A stretch of DNA of 64,000 nucleotides, taken from positions 44,223-108,222 of the forward strand of contig CAMMSL010000007.1 in NCBI GenBank assembly GCA_946499505.1, in the 5' to 3' direction. The position numbers and the translations under genes are program-made. This DNA is from an uncultured Lachnoclostridium sp. GTDB taxonomy: Bacteria > Bacillota > Clostridia > Lachnospirales > Lachnospiraceae. The first letter of the stretch is position 1. Each line of letters begins with the position of its first letter. Shown in pieces: positions 8,521-17,560 of this stretch. The notes under the pieces are model-generated. The model ran no database searches. It was not told the origin of the DNA and saw nothing but the letters and a program-made list of their open reading frames with translations.

Positions 8521-9090
8521 TTATACTCCCTTTCCGATCACAGATACAACTGTATTGGCGACTCCCGCCAGGAGCATTACCCAAATGGGATTCATCCGGC
8601 ATTTTTTGAGCAGCACCAGACATCCGGCAAATATGAACACCATGATCCAGTTTGTCTTTGACAAAACAACCACTGCATCATTTCCCCAGAACGCCGTAAT
8701 CAGTATCGAAATCCCTGCCGAAGCGATCAGCGCCACCACCGCCGGCCTGAGGGAATTCAGGATTCCCTGCAACATAGCCATATTACGATATTTCAAATAC
8801 AATCTGGCCAGCACTGTCACTATGATACAGGATGGCAGAATACATCCCAGTGTTGCCGCCAGCGCCCCCGGTATTCCTGCAATCTTAATCCCTACAAAGG
8901 TAGCGGAATTGATCGCGATCGGTCCCGGCGTCATCTGGGAGATCGTGATCAGATCTGTAAACTCTTTCATACTCAGCCAGCCATGCTCCGTAACAACCTG
9001 CCCCTGGATCAGAGGCATGGCCGCATATCCTCCTCCGAAACTAAAGAGCCCGATCTGCAGAAAACTTAAAAACAATTTCAGGTATATCAT
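8521..9090 (-). CDS. chromate transporter family protein, second half-size subunit
   Basis: 189 residues, all membrane segments. It shows the family signatures FSFGGGYAAMPLIQ near the N-terminus and TPGPIAINSATFVG near residue 60. Half-size chromate transporters work as pairs; the other half is encoded immediately upstream and overlaps this start by 4 bases (ATGA). Start at 9090 is preferred because AGGAG lies 8 bases upstream and the extra N-terminal codons of longer frames are cysteine-rich and unlike the family. Predicted to move chromate or another anion across the cytoplasmic membrane; the true substrate in this organism is not known. Confidence 0.9.
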   Translation of the reverse strand: MIYLKLFLSFLQIGLFSFGGGYAAMPLIQGQVVTEHGWLSMKEFTDLITISQMTPGPIAINSATFVGIKIAGIPGALAATLGCILPSCIIVTVLARLYLKYRNMAMLQGILNSLRPAVVALIASAGISILITAFWGNDAVVVLSKTNWIMVFIFAGCLVLLKKCRMNPIWVMLLAGVANTVVSVIGKGV

Positions 9091-9653
9091 TTCTTCTCGC
9101 TCCTTTGCTTTGCAACGGTCCTGACAACACCGATCACTGCGCATACAAGGATCACATAAATCACATTGACACCCAAAAAGCATGTGGCAGCAAAGGCGAG
9201 CACCATGATCAAAACGGATACCGGATTTTTCCCATGAATGATTCCGCCTGCCATCTCGAATACCACTGCCGCGATCACAGCTCCCACTCCCGCCTGCATG
9301 CCTTCCAGCATAAGGCTTACAATATAATTACTCTGAAACGCATTATAAAAAAATGATATAAGAGATATAATCACAAAAGGCGGGATGACCGTTGCGATTA
9401 TAGCGGTCAGCGCGCCCGCTATTCCTGCCAGTTTATAGCCGACAACGATAGCCCCGTTTACAGCAATGGCCCCGGGCGAAGACTGTGCGATCGCGATCAG
9501 ATCCAGCATTTCGTCTTCTTCTATCCAGTGATATTCATCTACAAATTTTTTCTTCATCAGCGTGACAATCACATATCCTCCCCCAAAAGTAAAGGCACTC
9601 AGATATAATGTTGAAAAAAAGATCTTCCATAATACCTTCTTCTTAGTCTCCAT
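9087..9653 (-). CDS. chromate transporter family protein, first half-size subunit
   Basis: 188 residues, membrane protein with FTFGGGYVIVTLM and SSPGAIAVNGAIVVGYK, the same two family blocks as its partner at 8521-9090. The two are translationally coupled and probably form a heterodimer. Divergent from a LysR regulator at 9759, which probably controls the pair from the 105-base gap between them. Start at 9653 (METKKK) is supported by GGAGGAAAG upstream. Confidence 0.9.
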   Translation of the reverse strand: METKKKVLWKIFFSTLYLSAFTFGGGYVIVTLMKKKFVDEYHWIEEDEMLDLIAIAQSSPGAIAVNGAIVVGYKLAGIAGALTAIIATVIPPFVIISLISFFYNAFQSNYIVSLMLEGMQAGVGAVIAAVVFEMAGGIIHGKNPVSVLIMVLAFAATCFLGVNVIYVILVCAVIGVVRTVAKQRSEKK

Positions 9654-9758
9654 TATCTTTCCTCCTTTGTTCCAAGTATATTTGTTCTTGATTTATAAGT
9701 AAAATACTATTATTCTATTAAAAAGATAGTGATTTTCTTATATAGAGGTGGTGTATTT

Positions 9759-10646
9759 ATGACCCTTCGTCACATGAGGATCTTTGTATCCGTATTTCAA
9801 CACAGCAACATCACACGTGCTGCTGAAGAACTGCATCTTGCCCAGCCGTCTGTCAGCTTTGCGATCAAGGAACTGGAGGATTATTATGGAATCCGGCTGT
9901 TTGAACGAATCGGCCGGCGCATCTCTCCTACAGAAATCGGGAAGGAATTTTACGGATATGCACTGCATATCGTTTCTATATTTGATGAAATGGAGAAAAA
10001 AATACGCAATTGGGATACTCTTGGGACAGTGCGGATCGGTGCGAGCATTACCATCGGCACCCACATTCTTCCTCCGCTTTTAAAAAGCTACCAGGCCTTA
10101 TATCCTGACCTGCGGACAGAAGTAAACATCAGACAATCTGCGGCAATTGAACAACAGATTGTTGACAATGAAACGGACATCGGGCTCATAGAGACTCAGC
10201 CGAATCACCCGGATATCGTCTCTCTGCCATTTATGGAAGATTCTTTATGTCCCATAGTGTCCACCGATCACCCGCTCACGGAATACCGAAAAATCACATT
10301 GGAACAGCTTGCAGAATATCCTTTTCTGATGCGTGAAAAAGGAAGCGCCGGACGGGAAATTCTGGACGCCTATTTTTCCCTCCGGCACATCAGCATTCGC
10401 CCGCTTTGGGAAAGCTCCAGTACACAGGCGATTGTCCGAGGCGTCGCCGAGGGACTGGGAGTCGCCGTTCTTCCTTATCTGCTGATAAAAAAAGATATTG
10501 AGGAACACACAGTCAAAACAATTCCTTTTGACCGGCCAATAAGGAGAAAACTGAATATCATTTACCATAAAACCAAATATCTTACTGATAATATGCAGTC
10601 ATTTATAGAACTCTGCCAAAATATATCTATTTCATCTCCTTCATGA
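9759..10646 (+). CDS. LysR family transcriptional regulator
   Basis: 295 residues. N-terminal helix-turn-helix at about 1-60 (NITRAAEELHLAQPSVSFAI) and a periplasmic-binding-like effector domain at about 85-290. ATG 9759 was chosen since MTLRHMRIF is the usual LysR start and AGAGGTGG is upstream; longer in-frame starts would lie in the ribosome binding site. Divergent to the chromate transporter pair, so probably its regulator. The 3' end overlaps the end of the MTHFR-fusion gene tail to tail by 20 bases. Confidence 0.92.
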   Translation: MTLRHMRIFVSVFQHSNITRAAEELHLAQPSVSFAIKELEDYYGIRLFERIGRRISPTEIGKEFYGYALHIVSIFDEMEKKIRNWDTLGTVRIGASITIGTHILPPLLKSYQALYPDLRTEVNIRQSAAIEQQIVDNETDIGLIETQPNHPDIVSLPFMEDSLCPIVSTDHPLTEYRKITLEQLAEYPFLMREKGSAGREILDAYFSLRHISIRPLWESSSTQAIVRGVAEGLGVAVLPYLLIKKDIEEHTVKTIPFDRPIRRKLNIIYHKTKYLTDNMQSFIELCQNISISSPS

Positions 10647-12474
10647 TCTCTGCGATCATCCCTGCCCTGTTAAACGGCACCATGAAATAATATCCGTCCG
10701 CCACATCGCTGAGTTTTTTCACGATCTCTACAGCGATGCGCACACCTACAGCCTGCGCCTCTTCCCGGCTCATATCCTTGCCGTACTGTGTGATGATCTC
10801 ATCCGGCACATCAATCCCGGTGATCTCATTTTTCATGAACAGAGCATTGCGGTAGCTGACCAGCGGCATAATTCCGCAGATGATCTTTGTATCGATCCTG
10901 CTCTTTATGTACCGGATCCTCTCGATATCTTCTTCAGAATAAATGGGCTGGGTCAGGAAAAATGACGCTCCCGCCTCACACTTCTTCTGCATTCTTTTTA
11001 TTTCTGCATCGATATTTTTTCTTCCGTAATTCAGTGCTCCGCCGTAGGCAATCGGGTCTTCGGCAAAATGTTCCCGGTTCAGCTGCCGCACGTAATTCAT
11101 CAGAGTGACAGAATGATAATCATAAACAGACGTAATGCTGCCTCTGTCGCCCGAAGGCACCGGATCCCCTGTCACGATCAGGAAATTGCGTATCCCGTTC
11201 ATATAGGCACCCAGTATCTCCGAACCGATCCCGATCGCATTCCTGTCGCGGCATGCAATGTGGGGCATGGTCTCGATCTGGAGCTGATTGGCGACCTTGA
11301 CCGCAGACATGGACGCCGATGCCCGCATCTTGCCCATCGGAGAATCGGAAAATGTGATCATCTCTACGCCCGCCTGCTTCAGGACAGCCGCAGCATCCAC
11401 CATCTTTCTGTCATTTCCGTCAAATGGCGGATCCAGCTCGGCGATCACTACTTTTTCTCCGGAGTATAGTTTTCGGATAAACGGATTGTTGTCATAACGG
11501 ATCTCCGACTCCGCCCGCTGTTCCGGCCGGTCTGAAAGCCTTTTTGCAACCGGCCTGCCGCCTGCTGCCTGCGAAAGTTTCCGGATATATCCCGGATTTG
11601 TCCCACAGCATCCTCCTATGATATTGACACCCTGGCCGGCAATCTCCTCCATCGCCTCGCAGAAGTAGCCGGAGTTATCTCTGTAGACCATCCGATTCTC
11701 GATCCGGTCCGCATATCCGGCGTTGGGCACTGCCGCCACGACCAGATTTCCCAGATCCTGCCGCTTCAGAAGTTTCCCCAGGTGGGAAGGACCGATGCCG
11801 CAGTTAAATCCGATCCCGTCGATCAGATCACTGTCTTTCGCTGTTTTTATCAGCTCTCTCATCCCCATCCCTGTCTTCGTATACCCGAACACATTGACAG
11901 AAAAACTTACCATGATAAACGCATCGCTGACGGACCGGATCCATTCAGCAACCGGCAGGATACGTTCGAAATCCGAGAATGTCTCAAACCAGATCAGTTT
12001 CACCCCGGCGTCCAGATGTGCCTTTGCCATAGTTTTATATTCTTCGATCAGCTCCGCATCCTTCTCTTCGGCCCCGCGTTTTTCCGGCACAGGCCCGATA
12101 TCGCCTGCGATATAGATTTCCTTTATTTCCCGTCCGTCCTCTTTCGCGCGGCTCTGTTCCTGTTCGACTGCTGATTGCGCGATCCGGCAGGATGCGGCAA
12201 CATTTTCATAGACAGTCTGCAGCTGCTCTTCCCTTGTCATACTTCCGGCTTTTCCTGCGCACAGAGTCCGGATATTGGAGGAGAAACTGTTCGTCCTCAG
12301 GATATCAGCCCCCGCTTCTATATATTCCCTGTGGATCTCTTCAATCCTCTGCGGGGCTGTCAGATTGTCGTTCTCGGGCGCCCCCGAGTCCTTTCCGTAT
12401 TTCTCACTGTAGTATGTTCCCATCGCTCCGTCCGTGATCAGACACCGCGATCTGAATATCGTATAAAAATCCAT
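10627..12474 (-). CDS. bifunctional homocysteine S-methyltransferase / 5,10-methylenetetrahydrofolate reductase
   Basis: 615 residues, two enzymes in one chain. The N-terminal half (about 1-300) is a homocysteine methyltransferase barrel with TDGAMGTYY and the zinc-binding FNCG and GGCCGTNP cysteines. The C-terminal half (about 330-615) is a MetF-like TIM barrel that reduces methylene-THF to methyl-THF. The fusion resembles Bacillus subtilis YitJ and links one-carbon supply to methionine synthesis. I see no SAM riboswitch upstream; a 161-bp intergenic repeat (12515-12675) sits in the leader instead. A good start ATG at 12474 follows a GGGAGG site. Confidence 0.92.
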   Translation of the reverse strand: MDFYTIFRSRCLITDGAMGTYYSEKYGKDSGAPENDNLTAPQRIEEIHREYIEAGADILRTNSFSSNIRTLCAGKAGSMTREEQLQTVYENVAASCRIAQSAVEQEQSRAKEDGREIKEIYIAGDIGPVPEKRGAEEKDAELIEEYKTMAKAHLDAGVKLIWFETFSDFERILPVAEWIRSVSDAFIMVSFSVNVFGYTKTGMGMRELIKTAKDSDLIDGIGFNCGIGPSHLGKLLKRQDLGNLVVAAVPNAGYADRIENRMVYRDNSGYFCEAMEEIAGQGVNIIGGCCGTNPGYIRKLSQAAGGRPVAKRLSDRPEQRAESEIRYDNNPFIRKLYSGEKVVIAELDPPFDGNDRKMVDAAAVLKQAGVEMITFSDSPMGKMRASASMSAVKVANQLQIETMPHIACRDRNAIGIGSEILGAYMNGIRNFLIVTGDPVPSGDRGSITSVYDYHSVTLMNYVRQLNREHFAEDPIAYGGALNYGRKNIDAEIKRMQKKCEAGASFFLTQPIYSEEDIERIRYIKSRIDTKIICGIMPLVSYRNALFMKNEITGIDVPDEIITQYGKDMSREEAQAVGVRIAVEIVKKLSDVADGYYFMVPFNRAGMIAEIMKEMK

Positions 12475-12514
12475 GTATTTCCTCCCTGAATCCGCTTTTT
12501 ATAATTTTCTTTCG

Positions 12515-12675
12515 TAACAGTTCAGCCATCTGATGGCAGGAGACGGATTTATGCTTGCATAAGAATCCGGCGACTGACAATCAGATGAGCTGAGCGCCAG
12601 TATATGAGCAAAACAGCGGCGACAGCCGCAATAAGCACGCAGTGCGGTTTTGCGAATGGCGCGGGCTGAACTGTC
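12515..12675 (+). repeat. 161-bp dispersed intergenic element, copy A
   Basis: Starts TAACAGTTCAGCC and ends GGCTGAACTGTC, so the termini are inverted repeats. Inside are nested palindromes (CATCTGAT...ATCAGATG; CGGATT...AATCCG; GCACGCAGTGC). Copies of exactly the same length lie at 33426-33586 and 54677-54837. The 8-base direct repeat TTTCTTTC flanks this copy (12506-12513 and 12678-12685) and may be a target duplication, though the context is T-rich. Confidence 0.85.
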
Positions 12676-12817
12676 ACTTTCTTTCAATACCGGCAGCAAA
12701 TGAAAATATTATATCATACTTTTCTATTTTCGGAAGAACATAAATAATTCACTCTTTTACAAAAAATGCTTCACACAACTGCTATACATTGAACCTGAAA
12801 GATAAGGAGGTTATACC

Positions 12818-13087
12818 GTGAGCAATTATATTTATCATTCAGATCTGTCTGAGACTGCAGTTCATGTTCCTGAAGTCCCGACAGATGAAAAGAAAAAAGA
12901 AAAGCCGCACCGGGGCATGCGCATTCTGTGCATCTGCCTTTTCATAGCCGTTGCGGGACTGGCTTTTGCCGCTGTGATTTTTTTGTCCGGCTCCTTTATT
13001 TCAACAGATGAACCAGACAATGCCAACACAACATGGAAAGCCTCCGCATCATGCAGTGAAATTACAGAAACCGCTCCGCTCTTTTAA
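12818..13087 (+). CDS. small single-pass membrane protein
   Basis: 89 residues, not recognised. The start is GTG at 12818, preceded by a strong AAGGAGG with 8-base spacing. A charged N-terminal region (PTDEKKKEKPHRG) is followed by one membrane helix (about residues 35-57, ILCICLFIAVAGLAFAAVIF) and a short polar tail. Topology is probably N-in. A hairpin terminator follows. No function can be assigned. Confidence 0.65.
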   Translation: MSNYIYHSDLSETAVHVPEVPTDEKKKEKPHRGMRILCICLFIAVAGLAFAAVIFLSGSFISTDEPDNANTTWKASASCSEITETAPLF

Positions 13088-13090
13088 AAA

Positions 13091-13136
13091 AAGCCGAAAT
13101 ACTCCCAAGATTATGATATCAGGAATATTTCGACTT
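13091..13136. terminator. bidirectional hairpin terminator
   Basis: Imperfect 16-base stem (AAGCCGAAATACTCCC pairing with AGGAATATTTCGACTT) with an A-run on one side and T-rich sequence on the other. It separates the small membrane protein gene from the convergent aminotransferase gene. Confidence 0.6.
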
Positions 13137-13160
13137 TACTTCATTATCTGTTATTCTTAT

Positions 13161-14447
13161 TTACAGATTTCCAAGCAGTTTATCGATGCTGACCAGTTTT
13201 ACACTGAGCACAAAGATATCTGTTGCAACAGCCAGTTCTTCCGGCGTCGGATAGGACGGCGCGATACGGATATTGCTGTCGTGCGGATCTTTGCCGTACG
13301 GATAGGTAGCTCCTGCTCCTGTCATAACAAGTCCGGCCTCTTTCGCCTTAGCGACAATTGCTTTCGCACATCCTTCCATTGAATCGAAGGAAATAAAGTA
13401 GCCGCCCAGCGGTTTGATCCATGAACCGATCTCCAGACCGCCCAGTTCTCTTTCAAGGCCGTCGATGACTGCCTCGAACTTCGGCCGCAGGATATCTGCG
13501 TGTTTCTTCATATGCTCAACAATTCCGTGAACATCCTTGAAAAATCTTACATGACGCAGCTGGTTTACCTTGTCGTGGCCGATCGTCTGCATCTGCATCA
13601 TGCTGCGGATCTCATCCAGATTCGCTTTGGATGCTGCAAGAGCTGCGATACCTGATCCCGGGAATGTGATCTTTGATGTAGATGAGAATTTGTAAACCAT
13701 ATCCGGGTTTCCGGCTTTCTTACACTCTGTCAGGATCTCGATCAGATAGTCCTGCTTATCCTCATACAGGTGATGTACACAGTATGCGTTATCCCAGTAA
13801 ATACGGAAGTCTTCAGCAGCCGGTTTCAGGTTGGCGAAACGGAATACTGTCTCATCTGAATATGTGATTCCCTGCGGATTGGAATATTTCGGCACACACC
13901 AGATTCCTTTTACTGCCGGATCTTCATTTACATACTTCTCTACCAGATCCATATCCGGTCCCGTCGGTGTCATCGGGATGTTGATCATCTCGATTCCGAA
14001 ATGTTCTGTAATACCAAAATGTCTGTCATATCCCGGAACCGGGCAGAGGAATTTTACTTTGTCCAGTTTGCACCACGGTGTGCTCCCGAGCACTCCATGT
14101 GTCATCGCGCGTGCAACCGTATCATACATAACGTTCAGGCTGGAATTTCCGAAGATGATCACATTATCTTTCGGCACTTCCATCATATCTGCAAGGAGCT
14201 GTTTTGCCTCAGTGATTCCGTCCAGCCCGCCGTAATTCCTGCAGTCAACTCCATCCTCACAGATCAGGTCAGCACTGCTGTTCAGCACATCCATCATCCC
14301 CATGGACAGATTCAGCTGCTCGGCAGACGGCTTACCGCGGGACATATCCAGTTTCAGGCCTTTTGCCTTAATCTCTGTAAAACGGGCCTCCAGCCCACTC
14401 TTCAGTTCCAATAACTCTTCTCTACTTAAATCTTTGTACGCAGTCAT
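13161..14447 (-). CDS. aspartate aminotransferase, class I subfamily (PF12897-like)
   Basis: 428 residues, PLP enzyme. The Schiff-base lysine is in SSTSKITFPGSG (about residue 250), the substrate-side Asn/Asp/Tyr in YSNPQG and YWDNAYCVHHL, and the phosphate-binding area in IFGNSSLNVM. The overall sequence matches the subgroup that bears the RGKPS block near the N-terminus (SRGKPSAEQL). It exchanges amino groups between aspartate or similar amino acids and 2-oxoglutarate. ATG 14447 is preferred over an upstream in-frame ATG because GGAGGAG lies 7 bases before it. It stands alone. Confidence 0.88.
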   Translation of the reverse strand: MTAYKDLSREELLELKSGLEARFTEIKAKGLKLDMSRGKPSAEQLNLSMGMMDVLNSSADLICEDGVDCRNYGGLDGITEAKQLLADMMEVPKDNVIIFGNSSLNVMYDTVARAMTHGVLGSTPWCKLDKVKFLCPVPGYDRHFGITEHFGIEMINIPMTPTGPDMDLVEKYVNEDPAVKGIWCVPKYSNPQGITYSDETVFRFANLKPAAEDFRIYWDNAYCVHHLYEDKQDYLIEILTECKKAGNPDMVYKFSSTSKITFPGSGIAALAASKANLDEIRSMMQMQTIGHDKVNQLRHVRFFKDVHGIVEHMKKHADILRPKFEAVIDGLERELGGLEIGSWIKPLGGYFISFDSMEGCAKAIVAKAKEAGLVMTGAGATYPYGKDPHDSNIRIAPSYPTPEELAVATDIFVLSVKLVSIDKLLGNL

Positions 14448-14734
14448 TGCAGGACTCCTCCACTCTTTCTTCATTATTTTTAGTCACTGAATGGTATTGT
14501 ATCTGATTAATGACGCTTCGTCAATCCTTTCTTGCATTTTTCCACTCACTTTCTTTGAATTATTGCTGTTCGTCATCTCTGTTTTGAAGTTTTATTTCTT
14601 TCTTCATTCATTTTTCATCCTTAATAAACCTTATAAAATATGCTCAGGCCTTGCAGCTGATCCAAACAGTGAAAAGTGTATAAACAATATGTAAAAATTG
14701 TATGAAATTTCTTCTTCCCTTTATCGTGGTCAAG
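14448..14734. other. non-coding gap before the OPT transporter gene
   Basis: AT-rich stretch between the divergent aminotransferase and OPT genes. Apart from the promoter elements of the flanking genes I see no gene, RNA or repeat in it. Confidence 0.5.
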
Positions 14735-14743
14735 TGATATAAT
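14735..14743 (+). promoter_or_regulatory. extended -10 promoter of the OPT gene
   Basis: TGATATAAT gives a perfect -10 (14738-14743) with the TG extension; no strong -35 is visible. It lies 54 bases upstream of the OPT start codon. Confidence 0.55.
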
Positions 14744-14796
14744 GTTCAAGACTGCGTTAAGAAGTCGTTAAAACAAAAGAAAGGAATGTATGTAAC

Positions 14797-16689
14797 ATGG
14801 ACAACAAAAACGAGTTTAAGCCGTATATCCCGGCGGACAAAATCGTCCCTGAGTTTACGGTGACATCAGCCCTGATCGGTTGTCTTCTCGCAATTGTCTT
14901 CGGTGCAGCGAATGCATACCTCGGTCTTCTCGTTGGTATGACCATCTCCGCTTCTATCCCGGCGGCAGTTATCTCAATGGGTATCATCCGTGTGATCCTC
15001 AGAAGAGATTCCATCCTCGAGAACAACCTGGTTCAGACAATCGGTTCAGCCGGTGAGTCTCTGGCGGCAGGTGCGATCTTCACACTTCCGGCACTGTTCC
15101 TGTGGGCAGGAGAAGGAAAGATCGAATACCCGAGCCTCCTTACTATTTTCTTTATCGCACTGTTCGGCGGTCTCCTCGGAGTCTGCTTCATGGTGCCGCT
15201 GCGTCAGGCTCTCATCGTAGAAGAGCACGGAACGCTGCCGTTCCCGGAGGGAACTGCATGTGCGGAAGTTCTTCTCGCAGGTGAGGAAGGCGGCAGCAAG
15301 GCAGGTTCTGTATTCACAGGACTTGGAATTGCAGCAGTTTACAAATTCATAGCAGACGGTCTGAAGCTCTTCCCGAGCGAGATCGGATATGCATTCAAGA
15401 GCTATGCAGGATCCCAGATCGGTATCCAGGTGCTCCCGTCACTTGCAGGTGTAGGTTTCATCTGCGGTCCGAAGATCTCCAGCTACATGCTGGCCGGCGG
15501 TACATTAAGCTGGTTCGTGCTGATGCCGGCAATCGCACTGTTCGGCGGTGACGCAACAATCTATCCGGGAACTGACCCGATTTCCACTATCCTTGCTACG
15601 GACGGACCGTCCGGTCTGTGGACGAACTACATTAAATATATCGGTGCCGGAGCCGTTGCAGCCGGCGGTGTGATCAGCCTGATCAAAACATTCCCGCTGA
15701 TCGTTCGTACATTTAAGCAGGCCATGGCAAGTATGAGCAAGAAACATGCGCAGAAAAACGCACTGCGTACACAGCAGGATCTTCCGATGTCATTTCTGCT
15801 CGTGATCATTCTGGCAATCGTGATCCTGATCTGGCTCATCCCGACATTCCCGGTTAACCCGGTAGGTTCACTGATCATCGTAATCTTCGGATTCTTCTTT
15901 GCATCCGTATCCTCACGTATGGTCGGCCTGATCGGTTCTTCCAACAACCCGGTATCCGGTATGGCTATCGCGACTCTGATCATCGCCACACTGCTCCTGA
16001 AAGTTACAGGAACAGACGGCACAACAGGTATGGTCGGCGCCATCGCCATCGGCGGTGTGATCTGTATCATCGCGGCAATCGCAGGTGATACATCCCAGGA
16101 CCTGAAGACAGGATTCATCGTAGGTGCTACACCGAAGAAACAGCAGCTCGGCGAGATGCTCGGTGTTGTGGTTTCCGCAGCAGCGGTTGGATTCGTACTC
16201 TACCTCCTGAATGAGGCATGGGGATACGGTACAGAGCAGCTGCCGGCAGCACAGGCTACGATGATGAAGATGCTCGTTGAAGGTATTATGAACGCAGAAC
16301 TTCCGTGGGCACTGATCTTCATCGGTGTGTTCATCGCAGTTATGGCTGAAATCCTGAAAGTTCCGGTTATGCCGTTCGCAGTTGGTATGTACCTGCCGTT
16401 CAGCTTAAGTGCGGGTATCATGGCCGGCGGTGTTGTACGCTTCATCGTTGAGAAGATCAAAGGAACTGATGAAGAGAAGAAAGAGCGCTCCGACAGAGGT
16501 GTCCTCTTTACTTCCGGCCTGATCGCCGGTGAGGGTATCATGGGTATCGTACTGGCAGTGCTCGCTGTACTGGAAGTAGATTCCGTAATCCAGCTTCCAT
16601 TCCAGCTCCCGCAGTTGGGAAGCCTGATCATCTTCATCCTGCTCCTCTTCTTCCTGTACACACGCTGCATGAAGAAAGACAAAAAATAA
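14797..16689 (+). CDS. OPT family oligopeptide transporter
   Basis: 630 residues with about 14-16 hydrophobic segments. It matches bacterial OPT transporters in length and in blocks such as YLGLLVGMTISASIPAAVISMG, PEGTACAEVL and GDTSQDLKTGFIVGATP. Proton-coupled uptake of short peptides, or in some cases metal-ligand complexes, through the cytoplasmic membrane. Start supported by AAAGGAATG upstream. A stem-loop with T-run follows at 16711. The codon use is strongly biased to C- and G-ending codons, suggesting high expression. Confidence 0.93.
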   Translation: MDNKNEFKPYIPADKIVPEFTVTSALIGCLLAIVFGAANAYLGLLVGMTISASIPAAVISMGIIRVILRRDSILENNLVQTIGSAGESLAAGAIFTLPALFLWAGEGKIEYPSLLTIFFIALFGGLLGVCFMVPLRQALIVEEHGTLPFPEGTACAEVLLAGEEGGSKAGSVFTGLGIAAVYKFIADGLKLFPSEIGYAFKSYAGSQIGIQVLPSLAGVGFICGPKISSYMLAGGTLSWFVLMPAIALFGGDATIYPGTDPISTILATDGPSGLWTNYIKYIGAGAVAAGGVISLIKTFPLIVRTFKQAMASMSKKHAQKNALRTQQDLPMSFLLVIILAIVILIWLIPTFPVNPVGSLIIVIFGFFFASVSSRMVGLIGSSNNPVSGMAIATLIIATLLLKVTGTDGTTGMVGAIAIGGVICIIAAIAGDTSQDLKTGFIVGATPKKQQLGEMLGVVVSAAAVGFVLYLLNEAWGYGTEQLPAAQATMMKMLVEGIMNAELPWALIFIGVFIAVMAEILKVPVMPFAVGMYLPFSLSAGIMAGGVVRFIVEKIKGTDEEKKERSDRGVLFTSGLIAGEGIMGIVLAVLAVLEVDSVIQLPFQLPQLGSLIIFILLLFFLYTRCMKKDKK

Positions 16690-16710
16690 GATATAACGAC
16701 TACGAAGATT

Positions 16711-16737
16711 CAGCCTGCCTCTTGCAGGCTGTTTCTT
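16711..16737 (+). terminator. rho-independent terminator after OPT gene
   Basis: CAGCCTGC (16711-16718), 5-base loop, GCAGGCTG (16724-16731), then TTTCTTTCT. Confidence 0.85.
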
Positions 16738-16841
16738 TCTGTGTTATGGTATGTTGCAGCAGCCGGTCAACCCTGCCTTTTTCCGGCATCACCCCGGAGA
16801 GGCCATTTATAATCAGGGAGAGGAAATCTCTATAATAAAAT

Positions 16842-17195
16842 ATGAAGAAAAAGAATGATAACAACTATCTCGACTATATCCCGGTAAAGAATCCGGAGAT
16901 CGAATATGAAACAGACGACAACGGCAAAGTCACCGTCTATATTGAGTGGAAAGGATTCTATCACAGGATCGCCCAGAAGTTCTTCCACCGTCCCCGCGTA
17001 AGCGATGTAAAGATGGACGACTACGGAAGCTTTGTGTGGCTTGCCATTGACGACAAAAAAGACGTGCATCAGCTTTCCAAAGAGCTTGACGCACAGTTTC
17101 CGAAGATGGAGAAATCACTGTCAAGGCTGATCAAATTTCTTGAAATTCTCCATGACAATCATCTGATCCGCTGGAAAGGAGAAAAAGTAAAGTAA
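16842..17195 (+). CDS. PqqD family protein
   Basis: 117 residues resembling PqqD, the small peptide-chaperone fold that presents RiPP precursors to radical-SAM enzymes: DDYGSFVWLAIDDKKDVHQL and the LIKFLEILHDNHLIRW end. No radical-SAM maturase or precursor gene is adjacent, so it is unlikely to be part of a classic RiPP cluster; Firmicutes often carry PqqD-like proteins of unknown role. Its stop codon overlaps the start of the next gene (TAATG), so the two are translated together. The purine-rich site GGGAGAGG is rather far (about 17 bases) from the ATG. Confidence 0.75.
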   Translation: MKKKNDNNYLDYIPVKNPEIEYETDDNGKVTVYIEWKGFYHRIAQKFFHRPRVSDVKMDDYGSFVWLAIDDKKDVHQLSKELDAQFPKMEKSLSRLIKFLEILHDNHLIRWKGEKVK

Positions 17196-17542
17196 TGTTA
17201 AAGTATATCCCTTATGTCCTCCTTTTCGCTCTTGTGACTATGATCGTCTATGCATGGGGAATGTGGCGCGCCATGCGCCAGCAGCAGGATCTCTCCAATA
17301 TGCTGAGCGCGAAAGGCATCTCGAAAGTCAAAAAAGCATTGAAGAAAAACGGTTCCCTGACAGAAAAGGAACTGGAGCCTTTCATAAAAGATCTGACGGC
17401 AAAGCAGCCATTCAGCAGGGAACAGATCGCCGTGACCGATCCGAAGAAATTTCTTGACTCTATTCTGCCATATATGATAAAGCAGAAAATGATCACGGAA
17501 ACACAGGAAAATGGAAAAGCTGTCTATCAGTTACGCAGATAA
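17195..17542 (+). CDS. membrane-anchored protein of unknown function
   Basis: 115 residues: an N-terminal membrane helix (about 4-22, YIPYVLLFALVTMIVYAWGM) and a charged cytoplasmic part whose end (LPYMIKQKMITETQENGKAVYQL) looks like the wing of a winged-helix fold. Coupled to the PqqD-like gene by a 1-base overlap. The end of the coding sequence forms one arm of a terminator hairpin. Not recognised. Confidence 0.7.
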   Translation: MLKYIPYVLLFALVTMIVYAWGMWRAMRQQQDLSNMLSAKGISKVKKALKKNGSLTEKELEPFIKDLTAKQPFSREQIAVTDPKKFLDSILPYMIKQKMITETQENGKAVYQLRR

Positions 17543-17557
17543 CTGACAGACAGCTTT
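17515..17557. terminator. terminator shared by the PqqD operon and the PHP gene
   Basis: AAAGCTGTCT...AGACAGCTTT outer stem with inner CAGTTA/TAACTG, flanked by an A-run and TTTCTTTT; works in both directions. It includes the stop codon of the upstream gene. Confidence 0.7.
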
Positions 17558-17560
17558 CTT

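Noticed and set aside
12499-12699. 66-residue reading frame upstream of the MTHFR fusion gene
   Set aside because: It is the antisense of the 161-bp repeat element; similar chance frames arise in the other copies.
12481-12720. SAM riboswitch or T-box ahead of the methionine-related fusion gene
   Set aside because: Expected here by analogy, but none of the S-box landmarks is visible; the region is occupied by the repeat element.
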